From Pieris napi (taxonomy: Eukaryota; Arthropoda; Insecta; Lepidoptera; Pieridae), in assembly GCF_905475465.1 (NCBI RefSeq), contig NC_062250.1, forward strand, positions 580,501 through 644,500: 64,000 nucleotides of DNA, read 5' to 3'. Below, piece after piece: positions 46,029 to 56,164 of the stretch. The notes under the pieces are model-generated. The model worked only from the letters and a program-made list of their open reading frames with translations, was not told where the DNA came from and searched no databases. Position 1 is the first letter of the stretch. Each line of letters begins with the position of its first letter. Made by a program: the position numbers and the translations under genes.

Positions 46029-46798
46029 CAGGTTGGTCCAACTAGTGACGTCAATAATTTTTTTAGATTCCTCACACCTAGGGGCATACGAAAATACCCC
46101 ATGTATGTTCCGCGATTTTTTGTAGTTATATTATAACTCGAAAACTACAAAAAATCGCGGAACAATATTATTGTTATCGGTGGATTTTTTTTTGGTGGAT
46201 AGGCTAAAAATCATTGTAGCATTAAAAATGTTTTTTTTTTTTTACTTTTATTTTTCTTATGGCAAATTAAACTTTACGATCTATTTTTACAGTTTTAATG
46301 CTTCAATGATTTTTAGCCTCTCCACCAAAAAAAAATCCACCGATTACAACAAAAAAAGACCAATTAAGTACCATTTTTTTTTCTATGATTTTGGTAGCTT
46401 AGAACCCTGTGGAGTTTTTAAACTTAGCCAGAAGCTATGGAAACTTCTTTTTGTATTTTTAAATTGAAGTCGAATGTTTGGGCAAATCCAGCTAAAAACT
46501 AAACTTCTAACTTTAAAACCTTTTTTGAGTAGCTTTAACTAATTTTAAGAAGCTGGGATTTTTTTTACTTGAACATCATTTAAGGCAATCATTTAACAGA
46601 AAAAAAAACTGCAAAATACCTACAACATAAAAAGATGTGAATTTTTGAAACCTCGCTGGCAGAAAACATTCAAAAAACACAAAAAAATTATAACTCGAAA
46701 ACTACAAAAATCGCGGAACATACATGGGGTATTTTCGTATACCCCCAGATGTGAGGAATCTAAAAAAAAATATTGACGTCACTAGTTGGACCAACCTG
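46029..46798. mobile_element. Fold-back hAT-like element nested in the hAT
   Basis: TIRs of about 100 bp start CAGGTTGGTCCAACTAG and include TGACGTCAATA, AGATTCCTCACA, ACGAAAATACCCCATGTATG and TTCCGCGATTTTT. TATACACA flanks both sides exactly (46021-46028, 46799-46806), the 8-bp size of hAT. Inside are a second pair of inverted arms (46174-46230 and 46290-46346, about 93 percent alike) and a third part-copy of the TIR's inner end (46131-46163) that forms a hairpin with the left TIR. No transposase. The 98-codon + frame is chance. Confidence 0.88.
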
Positions 46799-47123
46799 TA
46801 TACACATTCTCTTGAAGACATCCAGAGACACACTATTCAACTTTTTTTTTAAAGTGGAATCTCGCTGTTGGCCTTTAGGGCCTTTACAGCTCAGCTCGGG
46901 CTGTTTTGGCGAGCTTAGCTCGGCCTGACTATCACGTACGGAATGAGGCAGTCTATTTATATTACATAACCGTGGTGAATGATTTGTCATAACAGCTAGA
47001 GGTATGTCGAGGGGTATTACGCTAAACTTCGCAAAAGTGAAGAGATGGTACGACAAGGGATTCCATCAAACAAAATAGAAACAAACAAAATACATATATT
47101 TTAATAACTAAATCAATTTTTCT

Positions 47124-47345
47124 TTAACGTGTTTTCCCGAAACGCGTTATTACGTCATTTACGTCAACGGTTACGTTTTCATGAACGTGGAGAAGTGCCA
47201 GTCCGGTTAGGCGATCTTCAACCATTGAAGATCTTAGCGACGATTTAATTCTGCGCAACGTAGAGAAAGACCTTTCTGCTGTCGCTTCGCTGACAGGGTA
47301 GTGTATCCAATTTTCATATATTAGGATACATATTGATGTTACAAT
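47124..47345 (-). pseudogene. hAT transposase, C-terminal dimerisation domain
   Basis: On the minus strand the frame from 47345 to the stop at 47124-47126 encodes about 73 residues: ILIYENWIHYPVSEATAERS, then FSTLRRIKSSLRSSMVEDRL, then TGLALLHVH and a short tail. PVS-A-AERSFS-L+-IK--LRS-M---RL--LALL is the hallmark of the hAT dimerisation domain. No start codon and no DDE catalytic part remain, and the frame is closed upstream by TAA at 47346-47348. It lies in the minus orientation of the element at 45834-47674. Confidence 0.88.
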
Positions 47346-47674
47346 TTAAAATAAGACTATGTTATGATATGTTGAAGTTTAGTCGTTTCGATTCCGATTG
47401 AGGTAAGGTCTAGCTAGACGTTTCATAGCGACAAGCACGCGCAAGTGTGGCCCGGAAAATTCAAATTTTCGATGCGTTCATTCCCAAACGTTTGCCATCA
47501 TACAAAGTTATTATATTATATTAAATTAATTAAATATTGAAGGTATGTAGTTACATATAATCTGTATGGTGACAAATTTATATATAAAATCATTATGTTC
47601 AATTAGTGGTCCACCTAAGTCCTGCTCAGGGGGGGGTCATGACCCCCATGACCCCCCCCCTGGATCCGCCGTTG

Positions 47675-47800
47675 CACACACAACACACTGGACCAAACTT
47701 TTTAAATTTGTTTGAATTTTCTATTTATCAATTTTTAATTATTAATTTTACTATGTAGGTTGAGAATATTGTACATACTGTATATTTGTGTTTTGGAAAT
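47675..47800 (+). mobile_element. Retroelement tail, family G, right part
   Basis: ACTGGACCAAACTTTTTAAA, TTTGTTTGAATTTTC, AGAATATTGTACATACTG and GGAAATAAATCG continue the 3' end broken off at 45833, matching 27518-27622. Confidence 0.75.
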
Positions 47801-47804
47801 AAAT

Positions 47805-48415
47805 CGATTGTATAATTTGAGGACTATTTTAATTACTTTTTAATTTAAATTAAACGTAACTTTTACTTGTAAACAGTTATTGAAAATAAATATTTCTCAT
47901 TTACATAAATTAAAATAACAGTTTTGAAAATAAATTATGTATGTATTTACACTTCTTTTACAGACATAATTGAAACATAATATTTCCACTATAGTTTTAA
48001 TGTTTGTCGTTTGAAACAAATTTCAAGTCTATTGAAATGTGGTGCGCTTCTATTTGCATTAGACTTTCTAACAGTACTTCTAGTCTACTTAATCCCTCGT
48101 CTAGGTACTTAGAGCGGCACACGTAACCCGTTAGATCCCCGAAATGTTTAATTTCGGCCCCCTCTGCCCTTCCTCATCCCGAAGCAGGGGTGTCTACTTG
48201 CGTTGTAATGTACGATGGGTATAGTGCACGATAATCACTTATTTAATTGCTACATTTATTCTCTTGATTAAAATACTTGTTTTAATGTATGGTTTGCAAA
48301 GAGATGAATAAATTGAGGATTTGTTGCTGAACATAGAACGATGCATGAGGAGAGAAGTTGGATTTTTTGAATGGGGGCTTTAACGCAAGACGAAACGTTG
48401 CGTAATTTAGCATTG
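47805..48415. other. No recognisable feature
   Basis: AT-rich sequence; 48060-48200 is somewhat richer in GC but unassigned. Confidence 0.45.
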
Positions 48416-48417
48416 AT

Positions 48418-48700
48418 AAAGTCAAAGTCAAAGTCAAATCGTTTATTTCAATTAGACCATCTAAAATGGCACTTTTGAACGTCAAAAAAAAAAAATATAT
48501 AAAGATGATTCTAGTTGCCCCTTCCAAAAGGTAGTTTCGTGTGGAGAAGAATGGGCAAGAAACTCCACACTTACTCTTTTAAAATAGGTTTACAATATTT
48601 TGTTACATTTGTTAAATAATTATATGTGAAGACAATGTACTCTTAGAATAAACTACTATACTAAAAAAGTTAGTATACATGTTCCTCACATATTTACAAA
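48418..48700. repeat. LINE-tail repeat with GTCAAA tandem start
   Basis: (GTCAAA)n, TCGTTTATTTCAATTAGACC, TGGCACTTTTGAACGTC, GTTGCCCCTTCCAAAAGG, GTGGAGAAGAATGGGC and AAGAAACTCCACACTTACTC form a repeat that is common in Lepidoptera, probably the inverted 3' end of a LINE. A fragment of its far end is at 11845-11910. Confidence 0.65.
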
Positions 48701-48884
48701 TATCGAAACCTTAGAATATTAACATTAAAGAGTAATAAAAATATTTAAAAAAACACAACAAAACAGTGTGTGAGATACAAAAAAAAATAATTACATTTGT
48801 AGCATTATATAAATTAAAAAAAAATAATAATAACAAAAATATATTAAAGCAAAAAATCAGCAACCAATTTGATTTTGTCCAGAT

Positions 48885-49230
48885 AACAGGGGCCAAACGG
48901 GCAGAAGGCTCAACTTATGCTAAGTGATACCGCCGCCTATAGACACTCACATTGCCACAAGGCTCGGAAGTGCGTTGCCGGCCTTTTAAGAATTGGTACG
49001 CACTATTCTTGAAAAACCCTAAGACAAATTGGTTTGGAAATACATTGGTGGACAGCTGGTTCTACATAGTGGTGGTGCGCGGCAAAAACTGCCTCAAAAC
49101 GCTCAGTTGTGAAACGAGGTGATACGGATGGTATTTTGTATTCTGCCTTGACGTCCGGTGATGAAACTCAGCTGCAGATATTAATCAAACAACTCTTCTC
49201 TCTGCGGTAAATGTGGCAGAGATGCTTTTG
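48885..49230 (-). mobile_element. CR1-type LINE 3' end, longest of its subfamily
   Basis: On + it runs from AAACGGGCAGAAGGCTCAAC and GTGATACCGCCGCC through GTGCGTTGCCGGCC, AATTGGTACGCAC, AATTGGTTTGGAAATAC, GTGGTGGTGCGCGGC, CTCAGTTGTGAAACG, GAGGTGATACGGATGG, TTGACGTCCGGTGATGAAAC to AACAACTCTTCT. On the minus strand these are the ECSEELF, AAEFHH, FHPYHLDV, F-RTT-LW, NQLP and YQFLKGRQRT parts of ORF2, with frameshifts. Confidence 0.85.
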
Positions 49231-49234
49231 ACCA

Positions 49235-50915
49235 ATCACAGTCGACCCAAGCAATCGTTTCTTCTTACGTTCTTTATTCTTAACCCTATAGTTGTCGCAA
49301 GTTAAAAACTAATGTATGTAAATTTATTTTGTTGGTGATTTTCGTATCGTAGTATTCTGAAAGCAAAACAACATTAATAAAGTACATATCAGTGACACGC
49401 GATTTTTTCTAGCATGACCCAATCACGCAACAGACAATTTAATTAAGATTTCTGATACAAGTTGACAAATTGTTGTCTGCAATTAGTTCGTTTACGGGTA
49501 CTTATTGAGTGACAACAGTGCTAATGGTGGTTGTACACGCGAAAAAATTTATAAAAAATGTTATAAGTGACGATGTTTGTGTTTAAAACTAGTTAACGAT
49601 TTTAATAACGTCATTTTTGTGTTGTTTGTTATCTATTGTTATTAAAACATTGTTTTTTTATAATTAAGCTGCTTGTTTATTCATTAATACTGTTAGTTTT
49701 AAGACCTGACTACTGAATTCAGACCAAAAAAAAGTCCAGCAGCAGCTAAATGTTAACCAAAAATGAATATGCCAACCATACAAACATGTTAAGAATGTAA
49801 GGTTAGCAACGCCAAGCGCCGACAATTTAAACGCTCTTACTCTTCACGAAACGCAAAGTTTATCGTCGCTCGTAACTAGGATACCCTGTATGAAACCACC
49901 AATTGTATCTGAGCCTCCACCCCTCGCGCTGTATTAGGAAATCCTGTGAATTTTTGGCGGTGTGGCCGTGAAGCACGGGTCTCATTATTTTGGTCGTTGT
50001 AGGAATGTCAGATATTAAGCTTATGCCTGTTTCCATGTGCCTCTTACTCCTAATGGAGCATTTGGTATAGTTCTGAAAGGATGAATGTACTTAAAGGTGT
50101 AATTGCTTTTACCTTAATCCACTTTTTCTATTTTACTAACTCACTTTCCATTTCTACTGAAACGTTATGGCTCATCTTCTGATTCTTAAGTTAACGCGAT
50201 TTCAATGTGAGCTTTATAACATCGTCGACGATTTAGTGCTAGAGTTTAAAGCGAAATTCTACTAAGATTAGTTTGAGTTGAAATCACATGTAAATCATAA
50301 CACAATTCCTGTCGACACCCACGCCACAATCACACAAACGATCTATGCAATACTAAATTTCTTCTACCCCACAATTAAAACTTATCATTTTAGAGGTTTC
50401 ATCACAATTTATATGTTCGAAAAGAAACCTTATTGTTGGCAAATCAAGGTTGGAATTTATATTACGAGCAAACTCTGAAGAACCATCATAAGTTGAGCCG
50501 TAGCTAAGAATCATAAATCATTGTCGAGAGTCCTTTTCAATTAATTCTCGCCTGGAGCCTAAGAAATATTTGCATCAGAATATGTAATCGTTTTAGCGGA
50601 CGGCCGTTGGGCAGAGTTGGTAAAAAGGGTCAAGAATTGTTGAACATTTCATTGTTCATTGTTTGTCTTTTGGGTTTGTGTCCATATTTGATTTCGGTCA
50701 AATCGCGCTTTGCTTTGGCTTTAAAAGATTTTTCGCAGACTTTTTGTTCTTGATTGAGTTCGGATTGCGAATGTTTACGTAGTGAAATAAATTAATTGTA
50801 AAAGATTTAACATGTACAATTTTTTTTATTCTCTTAGCATTTACATTAAATTAAGCCCCCAATTTTTAATTTAAGGTTCTAATAGCAAATTGTGCATAAA
50901 ATTATTAAAAGTTGA
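49235..50915. other. Unassigned
   Basis: 49860-50040 is GC-richer (TGAGCCTCCACCCCTCGCGC, TTTTGGCGGTGTGGCCG) without a recognisable frame. The rest is AT-rich. Confidence 0.4.
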
Positions 50916-50940
50916 TTTTTAAATTCCTCTTCTTTTTCAG

Positions 50941-50973
50941 GTAAGACATTACTTTAGGACTCATCGAATCCAG
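50941..50973 (+). other. Candidate 33-base microexon or recursive-splicing exon
   Basis: A T/C-rich tract ending CTCTTCTTTTTCAG (50940) is followed at once by GTAAG, a near-perfect 5' splice site. Thirty-three bases on, CAG is followed by GTAAAC, a second 5' splice site. Read as an exon it is open in phase 0 only, coding VRHYFRTHRIQ. Read as a ratchet point, AG|GTAAG would allow stepwise removal of a long intron, with the downstream donor defining the small exon. Both readings need RNA evidence. A possible branch point CTAAT lies about 60 bases upstream. Confidence 0.3.
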
Positions 50974-51049
50974 GTAAACAAACTTATAATGAAATGATTC
51001 CGCAAATGTTTGAAAACTATTTGTTTACACACTATATCTTCGATGATCT

Positions 51050-51270
51050 TGTCCTTCCCTTGCGAGAGGGGTGTTTGGACCCGTTCGGGGCGTATGCCCC
51101 CTTCAGGCGGTGTGCTGACACAGGGCGGTACCGTGAAGGTCTTGTTGTTGTGAGGACCGAGGACTGACTCTCGACTCGGTCCTGGGGTTGTGTCTGAAGG
51201 TGTCAAATCCGGTGGTGAGGGGCCAAGAAGTGTTCTCAACTAAGCCCTGGTGTCGCATTCGCATGCTTTT
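51050..51270. other. Unexplained GC-rich island
   Basis: Over about 220 bases GC is well above the window average (CGTTCGGGGCGTATGCCCCC, CAGGGCGGTACCGTG, CGACTCGGTCCTGG). Two minus-strand frames stay open (62 and 92 codons), as expected in GC-rich DNA. The peptide GPSPPDLTPSDTTPGPSRES is low in complexity. It could be a decayed element or an exon; I recognise neither. Confidence 0.3.
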
Positions 51271-51274
51271 TATT

Positions 51275-52520
51275 TTCACTACACACAGCACTTATATTTC
51301 AATACTTTAGTGAAAATAAATAGCATTTTAAGAAGATAAAGGATTAGGACAACACCCTGATTCCATACAAGAAAAAGTTCATATATAAATATATATATTA
51401 TCCACGAATGGCAAGACCATGTATAACAAGCCTAACCTTTAAAGCGTTTTCACGTCTTTCTTTTGTTGGCCTTTAAAAGTGGCTAATATGGAGAAATAAC
51501 CGCTAAATTGCTATAAAACACTCGTTGCAGCAAATTGCTCGATTGTGTATAGACTATACTTTTTATAAGCCCCGGGCTATAGTTTACTAGATACGGTAAT
51601 GATGGGCGGTTACAATGGATGCGGCACTTCAAAATCGTGAATTTTTAACTTAATAATTATATTTTTTAACGTAATAAAAGTGCGGTAGAACATTGAATTG
51701 AAATCTTCCAAAATTGATTTCGTATCTGCTAATTTGACAATCCATTTGTGTGTCAATCAAATTTGTTTTAAAAGTGTCACTTGACCAGCTAATGTCCATT
51801 TGACAATTTATTATTGCAATAGATGTTAACGCTTGTAGAAAATTTTGTTGGGTTAAGGTACACGGCCACAGTAACATAGACTGTCTATGGTAGATATTTT
51901 GGGTTTTTGTTGTAACTTTTGTTGTAACACTGAGAGCTCTATTCAATTATAGGCTTTAAGTAGCTATTAAATTTGTATTGCTATTTTGTTATTGTTCCAG
52001 TTAATATGCATATAATTTGTAATGTACATATAAAAAGGTATGGTTAATTTTATTAGTAATAAAAGAAACAGCGAAAACGACCGCCACTATATTTTCTATT
52101 TATGTCTTTTATACTCCAAATATTAAAAAAATAAATAAGCGAATTCATGAAGTCAGAAAGTGTTATAATGCATTCCTATTTCAAGTCTTTTGACTTCATT
52201 TATAAACCTTGACTTCGTGAGTGGTCAGTGTGAAACGAGCCTTTGCTAAATCGTGTGGCTTTTTGATAAATTGCCTCATCTAATAGTTACTTCCCCTGGG
52301 CACTAACTGGCCGGCACCCGTGAGAAGTACGCAGCCTGTAATGGTAACGTGATTTCCGAATAGACCGGATAATTGAGAATTTAGCTTCGTTCTGAATCGT
52401 TTCACCCGAAAGCTTATTTTGAGTTAGATTTTCTGATATACGTATTTTATTTATTAATGATCAAAAAGCCTTCAATACGTATTGTAAAAATATATATTTA
52501 TTTCTACTGATATGATATTA
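51275..52520. other. No recognisable feature
   Basis: A 98-codon minus-strand frame (51650-51946) is of chance length. No repeat family recognised. Confidence 0.45.
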
Positions 52521-52526
52521 CTTTTA

Positions 52527-52834
52527 TCTTAATATATATCAATTATGCGTCACGTTCTTTGTCCGCTATGGACTCCTAAACTACTTAACCGATTTCAATC
52601 AAGTTTGATCTAAGTTAAAAGCTAGGATAGCTTAAATATTATTTTATTGCAAATTATTTGTTTATTATTTGACAGTCACAATTATAACAGATGGCGCTGT
52701 TATAAAGGCATAACCACCAAAAAACCATGGTGGTCCCTATGACTGGTGTTCTACTGTTTCCCTTGAATAGTTTACAACTATATAATATAACAAAAACCTT
52801 AGCCCCAGCAATGCGTTCTCTAGTAGTCTGCTAG
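52527..52834 (+). mobile_element. Probable non-autonomous Helitron
   Basis: It starts TCTTAATATATATCAATTAT, then GCGTCACGTTCTTTGTCCGC and CTAAACTACTTAACCGATTT, a 5' part common in lepidopteran Helitrons, and ends GTCTGCTAG between A (52526) and T (52835). I do not see a clear hairpin before the end. Confidence 0.55.
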
Positions 52835-52909
52835 TTATACTCGTATATACATTTTGAATTGAATGACTTTAGGAAATAATAAGTAGAAGAGTTTTTATTT
52901 ATATTCTAA

Positions 52910-53333
52910 CTAGCTGGCCTGGCGAACATCGTACCGCCTAACAGTCGAATCTTTATTTTTTTTAATACTTATTCTGCTATTCGGGACACCGGTCTAGCTA
53001 GTAAGATAAAAAAAAGAAAGTTTATAATACAACAAATACATTATGTCAAAAAATAAAAATTTACCTTCCCGGAACCCCTCCACTAACACTTGAACTTTAT
53101 GATATGGTATTCAAGTTCAAATTGCCTTTAAATATTATTACGAATATTTTGTATGGGAATATAGAAAACTGTTGTTTTTAGACTTTTTCACTCAATTTTT
53201 TTAATTTTCTCTCCGTAAGAACCATCCTCGGACTTCAAGGAATATTATAAAAAAATAATCAGACAAATCGGTCAAGCCGTTTTCATGTTATGTCGTGACA
53301 ACGGAAAACGGGTTTCATTTTTATATATATAGA
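52910..53333 (-). mobile_element. Non-autonomous Helitron
   Basis: On the minus strand it starts TCTATATATATAAAAATG and ends GGCCAGCTAG, flanked by A and T. A GGCG/CGCC hairpin lies 11 bases before the end. The body includes GGCTTGACCGATTTGTCTG. It stands in opposite orientation to the element ending 76 bases to its left. Confidence 0.8.
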
Positions 53334-53339
53334 TAATAA

Positions 53340-53940
53340 AAATACCGAACAATATATTTTTGACAAGAGCGCCACTAAAGCATAAAGTATTTAATCGTCT
53401 TATATTATCTGCGACACTCACTTCAGTACGAAAAACTTACGTCCGTGGTGGAAAACATGTCTTTACAATGATTACAAAGTACTTACTGATGTGGATAATG
53501 CCTCAAGACGTAGAGAGTCAGCCGCATTCTTACACCAAAGATAGTTATCTAAGTGTAATTACTCGCTGCAAGCTAAAAGCAACGCACAATGGGCGTAATT
53601 GTGGCAGTTTCAAAACTTGAACAACGGCTTTTCAATGGACGTCCCGGAGCATCTATCACACCAAGTTTTTTATTCGGTTCGTGCTTTTTGAACGATTGTA
53701 AAAGTAGCGTTCAGCACCGAAGGTGTGTGTGAATGCTACAGCACTATTGTAATACTATTTGAACTCTAAGATTATTCTTTTATTACATAATCATTTTCCT
53801 TTTCTGTCTGAGCGATAAGGTCACTCAGCTCATAACTTTCAAAATTATATATGTGCAATAAATTGTAAATTTTACAGAAATAGGACAAGGCCAAAAGTTG
53901 AAAAAATTTGCAATGAATTTCATACCATTATCTCAAAATG
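53340..53940. other. Unassigned
   Basis: An 86-codon + frame (53360-53620) is of chance length. Nothing else. Confidence 0.4.
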
Positions 53941-53944
53941 CTCT

Positions 53945-54241
53945 GAACCATATATTTGTAATAGTATTTCCAACATACATATATACAGTACTTACAATAT
54001 TCATAAACTACACAGTAATAATAATAATAAATAAAAAATCCTGTGGCAGTGTGCCTTTAACGCTTGCAGTATTACCTACCTCACTGTATTACGATACTTA
54101 TACGTTGACCGAGGAATACACCAGCTCTGGGGCACCGGTACTATCTACCAGGTGCCGATTCAAATCTTTAATTAGCGCCTGTGCACTTGAACCCCACAGT
54201 CCAAGACTCTCCACTCCAAAGGCAACCAATTCAAAGTAATA
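53945..54241 (-). mobile_element. Retroelement tail, family G, longest coding part
   Basis: On the minus strand, from 54241: LVAFGVESLGLWGSSAQALI, KDLNRHLVDSTG, then after frameshifts GNTASVKGTLPQ, followed by the (ATT)n, ACTGTGTAG and AATATTGTAAGTACTG parts of the 3' UTR seen at 27540-27620. V-VE-LG-WG----LI--L---L---TGD---------QR-SIAIQRGNAASV-GT is the consensus of the three copies. The 113-codon + frame is its antisense. Confidence 0.78.
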
Positions 54242-54244
54242 AAG

Positions 54245-54815
54245 GTAATTGGTACAGAACCTGTAAACCAAATCCAAAAATTACATAATAACAAATTTCT
54301 ACTTTCTACATGTAACGTAATTGACAACTAGTGAAGGAAGCTTATGATAATCTCCGTAAATAAATTACACATAGGTCACTCGGTATATAACCATCCAATC
54401 GCGGAAGGAGATATAAATTTTAGATTTAAATGAAGCCATCCATCGCGGTGTAATGAAGGCTGATCAACAACCACGTAGTTTCCATAAATTTTGGATTTCT
54501 GGGATAGTATCCATTACAGGTAGCCAATATTCTAGAATAGGTAAAATTATATTCTTATTAAATTGTTTGTGTTATATAAGTGTAAACCTTGGTGTTGAAA
54601 AAGTAAATTAAAATAGAGCATGAGCTATTATGTTGGGTATGTTTATGGGTACATAATATTATGGGTACACTTAATTCTCATGATTTTCTAGACTAAAGTC
54701 TATAAAGAGTGTCATTCACATTTCACATTCGCATATATTACAATTACAGCAAGGGTATGTTAATATTCAATAATAATTCATAAGTTTTTGAAAATAGAAA
54801 TCACTCTTCCGTATT
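54245..54815. other. No recognisable feature
   Basis: AT-rich sequence without signature. Confidence 0.45.
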
Positions 54816-54819
54816 CAAC

Positions 54820-54896
54820 GAAGAGCGGTTCGAATCGTCGACGACCAATCTCTTTTCGAGCGCCTTGACCCTTTGGCGTTGCGTAGAGATGTGGTG
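54820..54896 (+). mobile_element. CR1-type LINE, short ORF2 fragment
   Basis: The frame reads RAVRIVDDQSLFERLDPLAL then RRDVV. The I-DDP-L--RL-PLALRRDV block lies about 20 residues upstream of the GECSEELF block in CR1-like ORF2. Neither side continues, so this is an internal scrap. Confidence 0.75.
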
Positions 54897-54899
54897 TAA

Positions 54900-55300
54900 C
54901 ATATTATACTATTTTCACACTTATAAATCCAATAAAAATGTAAAGATTTACTTGACCAATACAAATTGCATCTGAAAATAAAATAAGTTACGTCTTAAGA
55001 GACGCCCACCTTCGTCCAGTAAAAGGCTATAATCATGGTCACCGTGTACACATAAGCGTTAATAAATCACGAGTCTCGTGTCCACTGTTTATTTTCAATT
55101 ACGGACGCGAGCGGCGCCGGGTCGAGTGAGTTATGCTCCAGCTGTTCGTTGGCAGATTACTGACTTATTGTCGCCATGCACTTATTCAATTAAAACTAAC
55201 GCATCGCTTTTTAATACGTCGTTTTACGTGTTTCAATGCAACAAATTGACTTTACGATTTATTGCATTTGGGTTAGTTGTGTGAGCTCAATACAGCATTA
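54900..55300. other. No recognisable feature
   Basis: A 68-codon + frame (55078-55284) has no supporting signal. Confidence 0.4.
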
Positions 55301-55314
55301 CAACGTAAGTTTAA

Positions 55315-55551
55315 AAAAGGTCTGAGCCTCAGTACTGTATCTGTTTCATGATTACTTTTGTCAATCTAATAGGCAAGTATGTGATCAGCCTCCTGTGCCT
55401 AAAACACTTCAAGGCAATTTCTTCACGATGCTTTCCTTCACCATTCGAGCGAATGATAAATGTGCACATAGAAAGAAAGCCAGCCGGGGATCGAACCTAT
55501 GACCTCAGGGATGAGAGTCTCACGCTGAAGCCACTAGGCTAACACTGCTCT
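55315..55551 (-). repeat. SINE family A with 13-bp target duplication
   Basis: AACGTAAGTTTAA at 55302-55314 is repeated exactly at 55552-55564. On the minus strand the head GCAGTGTTAGCCTAGTGGC, B box GGTTCGATCCC, the TTCTTTCTATGTGCACATTT block and AGGAGGCTGATCACATAC are present. The GTCGACGGCGTG block is deleted, and the 3' GTAGCGCCACTG end is missing. Confidence 0.9.
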
Positions 55552-55569
55552 AACGTAAGTTTAACGCTG

Positions 55570-55940
55570 ATTAAATAAAGATTACAAAACTTATGTTACT
55601 TAATCGTCCGTTCCACGCCAGACAAGTCTCAGCCTAGCCGTTAAGTGACGGTCTGAGATTGTGGTTTACAACTGGATGTTTTATTTTAATGGCCAAACAT
55701 TTACGGCGTGTCAGATCTACGACAATCTATAGAAAATCGATGAATAACAAAGGCGCAGAAATGTGGCTGCCACATGTTCAGGGCGGTTGCAGGATTTCGT
55801 AGCGTTTGCCTTTTAATTGTAGTTGATAGTTTAGTTTGTAAAGCACAACAAAAACGTATTTAATAGTATAATTTATTTATTTGATTTTAAGCATACTACT
55901 AGATGAATTTTCTTTACTAAAATCATGTTTCGGAAATAAT
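55570..55940. other. No recognisable feature
   Basis: AT-rich sequence without signature. Confidence 0.45.
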
Positions 55941-55944
55941 AGTA

Positions 55945-56146
55945 ATAAAGCCCGTTTATTGCCAATTTTTACCAATGTACCATGTACCAGTTTTTTTCTG
56001 GTTATCCTAACTTCCTTCAGTGCCATTGATCGGAACCCCTTCACGGGTAAAGCTCTCCTCCAGCTTTTTCCAAATATCTCTATCCACGGCTTTCTTTCTC
56101 CATTCACTTCCTGCTAACGCTCCTCTATATTATCATCTATCCACCT
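55945..56146 (-). mobile_element. RTE-type LINE, ORF2 C-terminal remnant and 3' end
   Basis: On the minus strand: RWIDDNIEE, a frameshift, ALAGSEWRKKAVDRDIWKKL, EESFTREGVPINGT and a stop at 56007-56009. RW-DDI---AG-EW--KA-DR--WK-LEE-F is the C-terminal signature. The 3' end GGCAATAAACGGGCTTTATT is shared with 5842-5955. The frames on both strands over this stretch (76 and 78 codons) are other reading frames of it. Confidence 0.82.
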
Positions 56147-56164
56147 GTTTTTAAGTGCCCTCTT

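Larger units (their letters stand above)
45834..47674 (-). mobile_element. hAT transposon, internally deleted, itself interrupted
   Basis: The ends CAAGGGCGGATCCAG (left) and CAACGGCGGATCCAG (right, reversed) are terminal inverted repeats, the second continuing with G-runs and GGTCATGGGGGTCATGACC. CACACACA flanks both sides (45826-45833, 47675-47682), the 8-bp duplication of hAT elements, although it lies in a CA-rich context. The only coding part left is the transposase C-terminus at 47124-47345. Another element (46029-46798) sits inside it, so the hAT itself is about 1.06 kb. Confidence 0.85.

Noticed and set aside
46171..46467. 98-codon + open frame inside the fold-back element
   Set aside because: It consists of poly-F/Y and lysine runs made by T and A tracts of the inverted arms.
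53898..54239. 113-codon + open frame
   Set aside because: It is antisense to the family G retroelement tail, whose minus-strand frame carries the recognisable motifs.
54500..54525. ATTACAG|GTAGCC considered as a second recursive-splice site
   Set aside because: The pyrimidine tract is poor and GTAGCC is a weak donor, so it falls well short of the site at 50940.
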